From a virus, in IMG/VR virus record IMGVR_UViG_3300010397_000033, positions 1 to 39,940 of that record: 39,940 nucleotides of DNA; one strand, 5' to 3'. This document shows positions 28,645-37,089 of this stretch, in pieces. The position numbers and the translations under genes were made by a program. Numbering within the stretch: position 1 is the first letter of the stretch; each line of letters opens with the position of its first letter. The notes under the pieces were generated by a model. The model was not told the origin of the DNA and ran no database searches. It saw only the letters and a program-made list of their open reading frames with translations.

Positions 28645-29880
28645 ATGAGTGACGGACCAATCAACTATACTTCTCAGTTCGCTCCTGCTGTGCCTCCTAC
28701 CGTTGCCTTTGCTCAGGGGCTTGGAATCGCTGACCGAGCTAATCAGCAGATTGCCGCGCAACAGGCGGCGCAAGCTCAGGCCCAGGCCGAGGCGCAACGG
28801 AAACAACAAGTTCAGGCGCTCATTGCCAAGATCAACAGCCCTCAGGGAACGGCGGCAGATAGGATGATGCTGACGACTATCGTCGCCCCTGAACAAGCCA
28901 AGATTCTGGAAGATCATGCGAATACCCTCGATGCCGATAAGCTCAATGGAAGCATCCGGGATGCAATGGGCATTTTCTCGGCGCTTGACCAGGGAGCAAC
29001 TGATACCGCTATAGACCTGATGGGTCAGATTCGAGATGCCAGAAAGGAAGCTGGCGATACTGACGGCGCGAAACTCATGGACACCTGGATTCAGAGCGCG
29101 GACATTAACCCGAACTTTGCCAAGGACAATATTGCTACTCTCATTGTAACGAGCCAGCCAGGGCGCGACGCCTTAGATGCCTATAAAAAACTCCACCCCA
29201 CCCCTGAAGCGCCGAAGCTTTCAAACCAGGGCGAAACCACCGTCAACAAAGCGGTTGAGGATCAATCTGATTTACTTTCTCAGGCCGCACAATATGGCGA
29301 TATCGCCGAGGCTATTGATAGGGCAAAGCCTAGCAGTGGATGGGCTGGCAAGGGCTGGGAAGAGATCAAGAAGGCCGTGGGAAGCCAGGACGTTATTACC
29401 ACTCTCAAGCAGGAATGGTTGCGGCTTAAGAATCCCGAAGTTCTCAAAACCCTCCCCCCTGGCGCGGCTTCTGACCTTGATATCAAGACCGCACAGGCCG
29501 CCTTTCCTGATGAGAACGCCAATCCGAATCAGATTGCTTCCTTTGCTAGAGGAATTGCCAAACTCAAGAACTATCAGGCTTCAGTGAGCGGCCTGAAAGC
29601 TGACTGGGTGAGCGCTAACGGAGACCTTGGCACCGCTAAAAATAGCTTCTCCATGACCATCCCTGGTCAGCCCGAGCCAATAGAGGTCGCTAAGGGCGAT
29701 ACCTTTAGAAAGGTCCTGGGGAAACTGCCGGTCCCTAAAATCGCTACAAGCCAGCTCAATGCCTTCCCCGCATCGGGCAAGCCAGTTCTCAATGGCCTCA
29801 CTGTCACCGACCAAGATGGGATTGTGCATACCTTCCCCGATGCGGCCAAAGCTAAGAAGTTCTATGAGATGATCCAATGA
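28645..29880 (+). CDS. DNA ejection protein in the gp20 position, 411 aa
   Basis: Second internal virion protein by gene order (P22 gp20 is 471 aa). Gln/Ala-rich helical N-terminus (ANQQIAAQQAAQAQAQAEAQ), a central helical part (DQGATDTAIDLMGQIRDARK, LDAYKKLHPTPEAPKLSNQG), and a C-terminal part ending FPDAAKAKKFYEMIQ. No enzyme motif. ATGA overlap with the next ejection protein gene. Position and composition support the role; the sequence is not recognisably P22 gp20. Confidence 0.65.
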   Translation: MSDGPINYTSQFAPAVPPTVAFAQGLGIADRANQQIAAQQAAQAQAQAEAQRKQQVQALIAKINSPQGTAADRMMLTTIVAPEQAKILEDHANTLDADKLNGSIRDAMGIFSALDQGATDTAIDLMGQIRDARKEAGDTDGAKLMDTWIQSADINPNFAKDNIATLIVTSQPGRDALDAYKKLHPTPEAPKLSNQGETTVNKAVEDQSDLLSQAAQYGDIAEAIDRAKPSSGWAGKGWEEIKKAVGSQDVITTLKQEWLRLKNPEVLKTLPPGAASDLDIKTAQAAFPDENANPNQIASFARGIAKLKNYQASVSGLKADWVSANGDLGTAKNSFSMTIPGQPEPIEVAKGDTFRKVLGKLPVPKIATSQLNAFPASGKPVLNGLTVTDQDGIVHTFPDAAKAKKFYEMIQ

Positions 29881-32240
29881 CGGCAGAAGAGCGCAGGAAG
29901 CTAGCTGAATCTCTTGGCGGTACCACTTCGGAAGCGCCAAAGAAAGCCAAGAAGAGCAATTCGGAACTCGCGGCTGAACTTGGGGGCACTACTTCTATGC
30001 CCACGGGAAAGTCCGCTATGGAAATGTCTTCGGCAGCTCGTGACAATCTCACTACCGAACAGCGTGGGCAACTCGCCCAGGAAGCCATGGCCGCGCTCAA
30101 TGGACTACCATCTGCACAAGCTGCTCAGCAGGCGGCTCAAGGAACTACTGCCGAAGGATTGGCCGGAGCGATTGACCGTGGCGCATGGCAGGGAGCTTCG
30201 GCGATTCCTGGAATGGTCGTGGACCCTATTGTTTCTCTCGTCAACACTGTCCTCCCTGAGAACATGAAAGGCGCTTCGATTCATGACAGCATCGACTGGA
30301 TTCTGACCAAGCTTGGCGTTCCTGAACCCAAGAGCGCAACAGAGCGGATTCTTCAATCCGGGGTTGCTGGCGCTACCGGAGCCTCAACTATTGCTAGGCT
30401 TGGCGGCGCTATGGCTGGTGGCCCTATGCAGGCCCCTAGCACTCTAACTCGAGTCGGCGAGGCTATGGCCGCTGATCCTGATCAGCAAGTCGCGGGTGGT
30501 CTCGGCGGAGGCATCGCTCAACAGACGGCTGCTGAGATGGGCGCTGGACCTGTCGGACAGCTTGGGGCCAATCTCGCTGGAACTATGATTGGTGGCACTA
30601 TTGCTGGCAAGCCTGGAATGCGCCCGGCTCCGGCTGAACCCGCGCCGCTGAAAACCATGGACCTGAAAACGCTCCTCAGGAAGTCAGGAAGCAACGCCGT
30701 CAAACAGCAACTTGCCCAGCGGCTTGACGTCAATCCCGATGAGATGGCCGCTTCCCAGCGCCTTGGCATGAACTTACCCCCCGACATTTTCTCGCAGAAC
30801 ACGCAGATGAAAGAGCTTGCCGGGGTGGCTCGTGGCGTCCGTGGGAGTGAGGCTAGCCAAGACTGGGCTAATGTTCTCGCTGATTCGCTCGACAAGGCCG
30901 ATGAGACCCTGAAGAACATCGGGGTTGTTTACGAGAATGGCAAGCCGTCTCTTCCGGTAGTTTCCGCCAATGTCCTGCATGATCTCACTTCTGCCCGTGA
31001 TGCGAATATTAACGCAGCCAAGGACGTTTTTAAGCGCGTGGATGAGGTTGTCCCGAAGTCAACGCCAGTAACACTTCCTAATACCGTGAAGGCTTTGAAA
31101 GCGATCCAAGATGAGGTTGGGGACCAGATTTACCCGCAGGAGAAAGCATTGCTCGATACATTGCAGAAAGGCAATCTAACCTATGGCGGGTTCATCCGCA
31201 TCAAGAATGGAATAGGCGAAGCTCTGAGCGGGCAAGGCCCATATGCTGACCTCAAGGGGGCATCTGCTTCCAGGTTATATGATGCGCTTAAGGAAGATCA
31301 GCGCTTCAATGTCGGCAAGCTCGGAAGCCCTGCGCTAGTCGAGGAGCTAGACGCGGCCAACTCTGCATACCGTCAGGGCAAAGACTTGCAGGACCTGGTT
31401 GTCCGGGGATTCGGCGAGAACGAGACTGGCGGTATCGGTTCCAAGCTTGTCGCGGCTCTTGACCCTTCCAGCCTCAAGAAAGATTCTTCCCAGTTTAACA
31501 AGGCCATGGAGTTTGTGCCCGAAGACTTGAAGGGTCAGGCCATCGCTACCGCCATCGCCTCGAAATCCCGCGCTACCTCGGGCGATAAGTCGGTGTTCAG
31601 CCCGAACAGCTATGCCGACGTCTATGAAGGGATCGTTGGAAATAAGGACGTTGCTAAGGAAGTCTTCAAGAATCTGCCTGAGGGCTCCTATCAGTTCATG
31701 ACTGATCTCTATACGGTTTCAAAGGCCGTCCGCAATGCTCAAAACTCTATCTCTCGAACCGGCGCTTCCATGCAGGCATTCAAGGACACTCTTGGCGCTG
31801 ATAGCGTCATTGACAGCGTGATGAATGCGGCGACCCGTACCGGTGCTGGCGTCCTCGGTGGCGCGGTTGGTACTGCGGTCGCTGGCCCTGGGGTCGGCAC
31901 TGCTGCCGGTGCCGCTGGTGCGTATGCTCTCGGCGATAGTCTCATTAAATCCCGCCCCTCAGCTCTAGTGAAAGCAGGCAAACTATTGCGTAGCGAGAAG
32001 TTCCAGCAGATGGCCATCGACGCCGCGACTAAGAAATCCCCTCCCGAGGTTGCGCCAGTCGTTAACTCCACCGAGTTTAAGGCATTCGCCGATTCTGTTG
32101 GCATTCCTAAAAGTGAGCGTTATAACTGGCTCGTCGGGGCCCTAACTGGGTCTGCGCCTCAGTCATCGCTAGAAGCTAGCAGGAACAAGCCCAAGCCCAT
32201 GTCAGCTCTCGAAACCAACCGCGCTAAAGGAGCCCGATAA
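29877..32240 (+). CDS. DNA ejection protein in the gp16 position, 787 aa
   Basis: Third internal virion protein by order, longer than P22 gp16 (609 aa). The N-terminus holds two similar motifs, AEELGG-like SLGGTTSEAPKKAKKS and ELGGTTSMPTGKSAMEM. A Gly/Ala-rich, membrane-active-looking segment lies near residues 150-260 (AGATGASTIARLGGAMAGGP, GGGIAQQTAAEMGAGPVGQL), and a second near 650-700 (GAGVLGGAVGTAVAGPGVGT). These would insert into or span the host membrane during ejection. No lytic domain is visible. ATGA overlap upstream; its last base is the A of the tailspike ATG. Confidence 0.65.
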   Translation: MTAEERRKLAESLGGTTSEAPKKAKKSNSELAAELGGTTSMPTGKSAMEMSSAARDNLTTEQRGQLAQEAMAALNGLPSAQAAQQAAQGTTAEGLAGAIDRGAWQGASAIPGMVVDPIVSLVNTVLPENMKGASIHDSIDWILTKLGVPEPKSATERILQSGVAGATGASTIARLGGAMAGGPMQAPSTLTRVGEAMAADPDQQVAGGLGGGIAQQTAAEMGAGPVGQLGANLAGTMIGGTIAGKPGMRPAPAEPAPLKTMDLKTLLRKSGSNAVKQQLAQRLDVNPDEMAASQRLGMNLPPDIFSQNTQMKELAGVARGVRGSEASQDWANVLADSLDKADETLKNIGVVYENGKPSLPVVSANVLHDLTSARDANINAAKDVFKRVDEVVPKSTPVTLPNTVKALKAIQDEVGDQIYPQEKALLDTLQKGNLTYGGFIRIKNGIGEALSGQGPYADLKGASASRLYDALKEDQRFNVGKLGSPALVEELDAANSAYRQGKDLQDLVVRGFGENETGGIGSKLVAALDPSSLKKDSSQFNKAMEFVPEDLKGQAIATAIASKSRATSGDKSVFSPNSYADVYEGIVGNKDVAKEVFKNLPEGSYQFMTDLYTVSKAVRNAQNSISRTGASMQAFKDTLGADSVIDSVMNAATRTGAGVLGGAVGTAVAGPGVGTAAGAAGAYALGDSLIKSRPSALVKAGKLLRSEKFQQMAIDAATKKSPPEVAPVVNSTEFKAFADSVGIPKSERYNWLVGALTGSAPQSSLEASRNKPKPMSALETNRAKGAR

Positions 32241-33661
32241 TGTCGTCACTGATCCAATCGCCATTTGAAATATTTCTAGACCAGAGAGGCGAACCGCTTC
32301 AAAATGGGCAGATTTTCATAGGGACGGTCAATCAGAACCCCGAGACCAACCCCATCACCGTATACTGGGACGCTGGGTTAACCATACCAGCCGTCCAGCC
32401 TATCAGGACCAATGGAGGCTACCCCTGGAGGTCTGGCACCGCTGCCCGTGTTTTTGTGACAGATGATTATTCCATCACTGTGAAGGACAAAAATGGAGTA
32501 TTGGTTTTCTCAGACTTTACTGGATCGCCGTTCTCAGCATCATCTCTTTTGACCAAATTGAAATCCGTTGATGGCTCAGGGTCTGGCCTCATCGCTGAGG
32601 GATTGCAATCTATCCAAATTACTGACCTCAACTTTGACCCATCATTGCTTGGGCTTGCAGTTAGAGAGATTCGGACTTATACCACATCTTCGGGACCAGC
32701 CAACCCTCCCGCTGGTTCATCGACTACTTACTGGACTCTCATATTGAGTTTCCCAGCAACCGGAGAATTCAGGCTTGTTGCTATCCCCAATGGGGCTACT
32801 CAGAATATCTATACTCGTACCTGGATTGCCGGATGGTCAGCTTGGCAAACGGGCGGCGGCGCTAGCATTTCATTAACGAGTGGCAGCCCCTATTCCCTGG
32901 TCGCAGGAACTACACCGGAATTGCTCATCAATGCCACGACTAACCCCTATGTTGTCAACCTACCTGCCGCGACGGGATCGGGCTATCGTATACGAATCGT
33001 CAACACTAGCAATGTGATAACTGGAATAGTTAAAATTGCTCCCGCGACAGGAGAAAGAATCCAGCCCCTGGTCGGAGATGTTGCCGCATATATTCAGAAT
33101 ATTGACCAGTCCGGGACAGGATTCCTTCGTGGAAGTCTGGAACTTGTTGATGTGTTCTCAGGTAGATGGGCCGTTGTTGGGGGGCAGTTCATGCCCGAGC
33201 CTGGATCGGTGGATGCGGCTGGGACTCAATATTTTCTTGGTAAGCTTAGACATTTGCCGCTAGGGAATACCTCATCAAGATCAATTATAACAGGGTCGGC
33301 CCCAGGCATTGGTACCTTCTCTGCGTCTATCCAGGCAACGGGAGTAGTTGGTGTACCAAATGGGGCTAAGGCTGTAAGGGTCAAGGTTATCTATTCAATC
33401 TTTGCAACCGGGGCTGGCGATATATCACACGCAGTCTTATTCAGCGATAATAACTCGTCAGTACCGACCGCAAACACTGCGCACCCATCGCTGAGGATAG
33501 GTTCTATTGCAGTGGCAATTAATAATACGTTCTCCACGATATGTGAGGTAGATATTCCTCTTGATTCTACGGGTAAATTTTATACATATACACTGTCATC
33601 AACAAATGTTGGTAGCACATCATTATCAATAAACGCTGTGGGATATTATATGGGAGACTGA
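32240..33661 (+). CDS. Tailspike with P22-type head-binding domain, 473 aa
   Basis: The N-terminal 110 residues fit the P22 gp9 head-binding fold: SPFEIFLDQRGEPLQNGQIF, IGTVNQNPETNPITVYWDAG, IRTNGGYPWRSGTAARVFVT, and DYSITVKDKNGVLVFSDFTG. The remaining 360 residues are beta-rich, with a WIAGWSAWQTGG segment of the type seen in phage receptor-binding proteins. They do not resemble the P22 endorhamnosidase, and I see no catalytic motif. P22 gp9 has 667 aa, so the receptor domain is shorter and different, as expected for host-range modules. Shares one base with the upstream gene. Confidence 0.85.
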   Translation: MSSLIQSPFEIFLDQRGEPLQNGQIFIGTVNQNPETNPITVYWDAGLTIPAVQPIRTNGGYPWRSGTAARVFVTDDYSITVKDKNGVLVFSDFTGSPFSASSLLTKLKSVDGSGSGLIAEGLQSIQITDLNFDPSLLGLAVREIRTYTTSSGPANPPAGSSTTYWTLILSFPATGEFRLVAIPNGATQNIYTRTWIAGWSAWQTGGGASISLTSGSPYSLVAGTTPELLINATTNPYVVNLPAATGSGYRIRIVNTSNVITGIVKIAPATGERIQPLVGDVAAYIQNIDQSGTGFLRGSLELVDVFSGRWAVVGGQFMPEPGSVDAAGTQYFLGKLRHLPLGNTSSRSIITGSAPGIGTFSASIQATGVVGVPNGAKAVRVKVIYSIFATGAGDISHAVLFSDNNSSVPTANTAHPSLRIGSIAVAINNTFSTICEVDIPLDSTGKFYTYTLSSTNVGSTSLSINAVGYYMGD

Positions 33662-33679
33662 ATAGAGAAGAATGTGCGG

Positions 33680-34093
33680 CTATATTTTTCCGGTCACCTT
33701 GATAAAAACTCTATCAATGCCACCAATAAGACGTTGCGTGACCAGATTCCCCTGGATAAAGTTGTCGGTCGAATGAGTACATGCATGATCAAATCCAATC
33801 GTCAACTCTTTCCAACGGATACCGCCAGAAAAAGTGTAGGTGTCTTGAATGGGAGCCATGTGGAAACCCTCACCTTTCTTGAACTCGTTACGCAATGACG
33901 TTCCAAGATAGATGCCGCTGGCATCGTCCTTCTGGCCCGAAAAAACGGGGTAGCTGAGTTCAAAACCATATTCGGCGTAAAGGACCGGGCCGACATGAAA
34001 GACATCTTGCACGGTATCGGTAGCGTCCGTGTCAGGCAGCACCCCCCCCTGCAGTGACCAAGCTAGGGTTAGAACTTGAAATATTGAATCCAT
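33680..34093 (-). CDS. Leftward lone gene, beta-rich, 137 aa
   Basis: Not recognised by family. The only minus-strand gene in the late half. The start at 34093 has GGAGG close by. Begins MDSIFQVLTLAWSLQGGVLP; repeated beta-like segments (VGPVLYAEYGFELSYPVFSG, YTFSGGIRWKELTIGFDHAC) are compatible with a small barrel, and FDHACTHSTDNF contains clustered His/Cys/Ser. An outer-membrane or exclusion role is only a guess. Convergent with the tailspike and divergent from the promoter at 34131. Such orientation is typical of 'moron'-type cargo genes. Confidence 0.6.
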   Translation of the reverse strand: MDSIFQVLTLAWSLQGGVLPDTDATDTVQDVFHVGPVLYAEYGFELSYPVFSGQKDDASGIYLGTSLRNEFKKGEGFHMAPIQDTYTFSGGIRWKELTIGFDHACTHSTDNFIQGNLVTQRLIGGIDRVFIKVTGKI

Positions 34094-34130
34094 GATAGCC
34101 TCCAATACAAGGCTATATCAGTTTCTGGAT

Positions 34131-34160
34131 TTGACAATAGGACTTTGCACCAGGTATAAC
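34131..34160 (+). promoter_or_regulatory. Strong sigma70-like promoter of the gene at 34190
   Basis: TTGACA (34131-34136), 18-bp spacer, TATAAC (34155-34160). It lies in the 96-bp divergent gap between the leftward gene (start 34093) and the rightward gene at 34190. Confidence 0.8.
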
Positions 34161-34189
34161 TGGTAGTAAAATGCTATAAGGAGTAACAG

Positions 34190-34741
34190 ATGGCTTCAGC
34201 ACGCGCTCTAGTAGGAACCTCCGGCTCTGGCCTGAACCCATCCATCAGGACCGACGAGCTTGGAAATATCCTATTCTCCGACGTCCTCAATGATCGGTTG
34301 GATCGTGGCAAGCTCTACTACGTCTTCGACCGCGCAACGCTGGCTATAGCCAAGACATTTCTCATCCGCGTGGGAGCCAATCCAGTCGACTTCAAATGGA
34401 ATGTGAAGTGCGGGCTTTCGGCTCCTGTCGACCTTACAGAGGGCGTCAGCGTGAGCGCCACCGGATCAGCGGTTACAATCTTCAACTACACGCGAAGCGT
34501 GGTTACAGCTCCGGCGTTTACTGTGTTTTCAGGTCCCACCACTTCTAACGGCACCGTCATCTTCCAGACGCAGGCGGGATTTGGTGTCGGACTCACTCCG
34601 GTAGCCGGTGACTCACTGACATCACTCGCGGAGCCTGACATTCCATGGCGCTTGAAACCAAACACCGATTACACGTTTGCCTATACCCCTGTCGCGTCCA
34701 TTGTGGCGCTATTCCATGGGGTGTTCTACGAAGTGGTCTAA
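34190..34741 (+). CDS. Beta-rich protein with its own promoter, 183 aa
   Basis: Not recognised by family. ASARALVGTSGSGLNPSIRT, then YYVFDRATLAIAKTFLIRVG, KWNVKCGLSAPVDLTEGVSV and FNYTRSVVTAPAFTVFSGPT: an all-beta surface-type protein, ending YEVV. TATAAGGAG precedes the ATG. Its own strong promoter indicates a product needed in quantity, for example a capsid decoration protein, or early after infection. It lies between tailspike and lysis genes. Confidence 0.55.
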   Translation: MASARALVGTSGSGLNPSIRTDELGNILFSDVLNDRLDRGKLYYVFDRATLAIAKTFLIRVGANPVDFKWNVKCGLSAPVDLTEGVSVSATGSAVTIFNYTRSVVTAPAFTVFSGPTTSNGTVIFQTQAGFGVGLTPVAGDSLTSLAEPDIPWRLKPNTDYTFAYTPVASIVALFHGVFYEVV

Positions 34742-34752
34742 AGGAGGATCAT

Positions 34753-34953
34753 ATGGCTAAATTGACTACGAAGGCACGGAAGAAGTTGCCCAAGAAAGAT
34801 TTCGCATTGCCCACGACGAAGGACTATCCAATCGAAGACAAAAATCACGCTAGGGCGGCGCTGTCTCGATCTTCGGGTAAGCCTGTCGCCGCAAAGGTGC
34901 GGAAGGCCGTACAGAAGAAATATCCTTCGATGGGCAAGAAGAAGGGTAAATAA
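34753..34953 (+). CDS. Basic micro-protein of a conserved phage family, 66 aa
   Basis: MAKLTTKARKKLPKKDFALP followed by YPIEDKNHARAALSRSSGKP and a lysine-rich tail is a recurring small phage protein (the DUF6582-like pattern 'LPxxxFALPxxRxYPIxDxxHARxAL'). Function unknown; very basic, so DNA or RNA binding is likely. AAAGGAGG lies upstream. Next to a second basic family. Confidence 0.7.
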   Translation: MAKLTTKARKKLPKKDFALPTTKDYPIEDKNHARAALSRSSGKPVAAKVRKAVQKKYPSMGKKKGK

Positions 34954-35094
34954 ATGCCGTTCAAGAAAGGATCGTCGCGCAAGACGGTTTCTGAGAACAT
35001 CAAGCGAGAGATTGCCAGTGGCAAGAGCCAAAAGCAGGCGGTGGCAATCTCTCTGGCTAAGGCTGGGAAGAAAAGGAGAGGAGCTAAGAAATGA
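34954..35094 (+). CDS. Basic micro-protein of a second conserved phage family, 46 aa
   Basis: Translated directly from the sequence: MPFKKGSSRKTVSENIKREI, then SGKSQKQAVAISLAKAGKKR, the DUF6496-like pattern 'SGKPQKQAVAIAL'. Follows the previous gene after its TAA and overlaps the next start by ATGA. Function unknown; basic and helical. Confidence 0.7.
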   Translation: MPFKKGSSRKTVSENIKREIASGKSQKQAVAISLAKAGKKRRGAKK

Positions 35095-35480
35095 GCATCG
35101 TTCGTGATTTCGTGACCAAATTACCCCAGGCTTGCGGGGCCAAATCTCCCGCTTGGGGCAAGATGAATCAGCTAGCTTTTGACCATGAGGTAGCCCATCC
35201 CGTCAGCGAGTTTTCGCATGCAGAGGGCCAGTCGGTCGAGGAACGCTTAGCGCCGGGGTTTGGCTTCACTGTTGACCCACTAGTGGACCAGATGGCAGCC
35301 AACTATGGCAGGCGGTTGCTTGAGCTTGCGGCGGTTGCATATGCCGCGAGTAAAGGCGAGGTTCCATCGGAACTCGTCAGCAGCTTGAGGTCGAAACTTG
35401 CTTCTCGTGAAGCGGATTTCCCGAACGTATCGGCTCTGATGACCGTGGAACAGGCTTCGACCTTGGGAAGCTGGGCATGA
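35091..35480 (+). CDS. Hypothetical protein, 129 aa
   Basis: Not recognised. Soluble; first half mixed with AFDHEVAHPVSEFSHAEGQS, second half helical (QMAANYGRRLLELAAVAYAA, ELVSSLRSKLASREADFPNV). ATGA overlaps on both sides, linking it to the basic micro-proteins and to the membrane protein downstream. Confidence 0.55.
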   Translation: MSIVRDFVTKLPQACGAKSPAWGKMNQLAFDHEVAHPVSEFSHAEGQSVEERLAPGFGFTVDPLVDQMAANYGRRLLELAAVAYAASKGEVPSELVSSLRSKLASREADFPNVSALMTVEQASTLGSWA

Positions 35481-36055
35481 GACTGGAACGGCGCATGGCA
35501 TGGATTCTTACAGCATTCTCGTGCCTTGTGCTGGGCTACAACTTCGTCACGCCTGACAATCCCGACCACGTTATGAACCTCGTGGAGCAAATCATCTCCA
35601 CAGGTCTGTTCGGGGCAACCATCTTTCTGCCCATCAAAGCGTCTCAGACCATTCACATTATCGCGCTCATCGGGATCACCCTTGTGACGGTGTTTACTGA
35701 CACTGGGTTTTTTCCTTCTGCGGTTCTCATGGTATTCATCTTTGTTCTCACCTATGCCTATGGAGGATTCCGCACTTTTGCGGCCTGGAAAATCCCCATA
35801 AGCGCGATCCTGGCCTTTGTGCTCTGTCTCGCCGGGTCTAGCCATTTTCAAGCGCCGGGTGCGGGAGTCTGGAGCCGCGCCGCTATGTGGACACTTTTTG
35901 TCGCCCTTTTCCTTGGGCTCCTGTGGCTCGTGCTTCAGGAAGTGCGCCGTCAATTCTTTGCCGACTTCGCCCATGAACTCACCCAGCAAAATCATGATCT
36001 GTTGGGAGTAATTAGAGATTTGGAAAAAGGATGCAAAGATGGCGACGATGCCTGA
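35477..36055 (+). CDS. Polytopic membrane protein, 192 aa
   Basis: About five hydrophobic segments: residues 8-25, 41-55, 57-75, 77-92 and 106-122, with another near 140-158. A soluble helical tail (QQNHDLLGVIRDLEKGCKDG) ends the protein. Too many spans for a classical holin, and no transporter motif is visible. It lies at the head of a run of membrane proteins and could be a lysis, exclusion or host-membrane remodelling factor. It overlaps the next gene by 17 bp. Confidence 0.6.
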   Translation: MRLERRMAWILTAFSCLVLGYNFVTPDNPDHVMNLVEQIISTGLFGATIFLPIKASQTIHIIALIGITLVTVFTDTGFFPSAVLMVFIFVLTYAYGGFRTFAAWKIPISAILAFVLCLAGSSHFQAPGAGVWSRAAMWTLFVALFLGLLWLVLQEVRRQFFADFAHELTQQNHDLLGVIRDLEKGCKDGDDA

Positions 36056-36386
36056 ACGAATAGCGCGTCTAGAGGAGCGGCAATTGGCCCTGGACGAGGA
36101 GAGGGAACAGATGATGGCCAACCTCAGCGTCAGGATAGATAAGGCCCATGAGACGGCTACGGAGGCCAAAGAAATAGCCACTCAGGTCGCCAGCTCAATG
36201 GAAGCGATGCCGGGAAAGATTATCGAGGCCATGGAAAGTCGAAGAAAAAGCACCCGGCTAGAGGTCAAAGAATGGATCATGCTAGCGCTCGTGCTGCTTA
36301 GCCCGTTCGCCGCATCGTGGGCCAATGACATCATGCATCCCACGAAACCCACAGTCCAAATCATGGATAGCAGAACAGGAAGATAA
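36039..36386 (+). CDS. Coiled-coil protein with one membrane span, 115 aa
   Basis: Residues 1-80 form a charged coiled coil (ERIARLEERQLALDEEREQM, DKAHETATEAKEIATQVASS). One hydrophobic segment follows at about 86-98 (WIMLALVLLSPFAASW) and a short tail. This is the reverse of an Rz layout (span first); it may be an antiholin-like or membrane-tethered adaptor. It is followed by the holin candidate after 9 bp. Confidence 0.55.
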   Translation: MATMPERIARLEERQLALDEEREQMMANLSVRIDKAHETATEAKEIATQVASSMEAMPGKIIEAMESRRKSTRLEVKEWIMLALVLLSPFAASWANDIMHPTKPTVQIMDSRTGR

Positions 36387-36395
36387 GGAGGCAAT

Positions 36396-36626
36396 ATGCA
36401 ACCGACGAAATGGTATGAGGAATCGCCCGGTATGATGTCCTCGAAACGAATATGGGGCGCTGGCGTTCTCGCGCTGGGGGTCGCTATGAAGTTGGTCATT
36501 TTCATCAAGGCGCTGTTCGGCCCCTTGGGTGACGCGCAGACCGACCTGTCAATCTCTGACGGCATGGTCTATGCTGGCGCTTCTTTGCTAGGTCTGACGG
36601 CGCTCGACGCTTTCAAGAGGCAGTGA
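36396..36626 (+). CDS. Probable holin, 76 aa
   Basis: Starts with YEESPGMMSSKRIWGAGVLA, a beginning common to a family of small phage holin-like proteins. Two hydrophobic segments lie at about 20-41 (WGAGVLALGVAMKLVIFIKA) and 54-70 (GMVYAGASLLGLTALD). This would be a class II-type holin with both ends in the cytoplasm. AAGGAGGC precedes the ATG. Its stop overlaps the start of the overlapping pair that follows. Confidence 0.65.
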   Translation: MQPTKWYEESPGMMSSKRIWGAGVLALGVAMKLVIFIKALFGPLGDAQTDLSISDGMVYAGASLLGLTALDAFKRQ

Positions 36627-36997
36627 TGTGCTTAAGTTCATCCTCAAACACTGGCTGGCGTTTGGCCTTCTTGTCCTTGGCATTGTTCTCCTGGTGTTCA
36701 ACGTCGGCAACTTCACTACCGGAGGACTTGCCATCGGATGCGCCATCCTCAGTTTCTTCGAGCGACTTCTTGCAGGCAGTACAGGAGCTGTCGGACAGCC
36801 TAACACCGACCCAGCGAGACAAGTTGACGACGATCTTGACGTACTACGCCGACAGGGAGAAGAAGCAGAACGAGTCGATCAAGAGGCTATCCGCATCGTG
36901 GCAAGTCGAAAAAGACAAGATACGCACTGACCAGTTATGGGGCGCGTTCTGGTCTGGACTGGGCGGATTTCTGGCCTCATTCATCCTCATTCACTAG
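36623..36997 (+). CDS. Secreted coiled-coil protein with C-terminal membrane span, 124 aa (GTG start), overlapping the next entry out of frame
   Basis: GTG at 36623 overlaps the holin-candidate stop. N-terminal signal-like segment (WRLAFLSLALFSWCSTSA, about 12-29), then a Ser-rich stretch, a charged helical part (TYYADREKKQNESIKRLSAS) and a C-terminal hydrophobic segment (WGAFWSGLGGFLASFILI, about 106-123). Signal, periplasmic coil and membrane span would suit a spanin-type role; this is inference. The C-terminal span lies beyond the end of the overlapping frame, which argues that this frame is real. Confidence 0.5.
   Translation: MMCLSSSSNTGWRLAFLSLALFSWCSTSATSLPEDLPSDAPSSVSSSDFLQAVQELSDSLTPTQRDKLTTILTYYADREKKQNESIKRLSASWQVEKDKIRTDQLWGAFWSGLGGFLASFILIH
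36628..36930 (+). CDS. Two-span membrane protein, 100 aa (GTG start), fully nested in another frame
   Basis: GTG at 36628. Two hydrophobic segments at about 8-26 (HWLAFGLLVLGIVLLVFNVG) and 30-45 (TTGGLAIGCAILSFFERL), then a charged tail (DDDLDVLRRQGEEAERVDQE). This is a holin- or antiholin-like layout. It is nested, +2 shifted, inside the 36623-36997 gene for its whole length. Either frame could be the only real one; both have coherent membrane topology. Confidence 0.5.
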   Translation: MLKFILKHWLAFGLLVLGIVLLVFNVGNFTTGGLAIGCAILSFFERLLAGSTGAVGQPNTDPARQVDDDLDVLRRQGEEAERVDQEAIRIVASRKRQDTH

Positions 36998-37089
36998 CAC
37001 TTTCCTCCCGCTAACTGTCCGAAGAATCCTATAGACATACTCCAATCCAGTGGTAGACTTACCTCAGGTGGAAACGCCTAGGAGGAAGA

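Noticed and set aside
33674-33898. 74-aa plus-strand frame after the tailspike
   Set aside because: It is antisense to the leftward gene 33680-34093, which has a good ribosome-binding site and coherent beta pattern.
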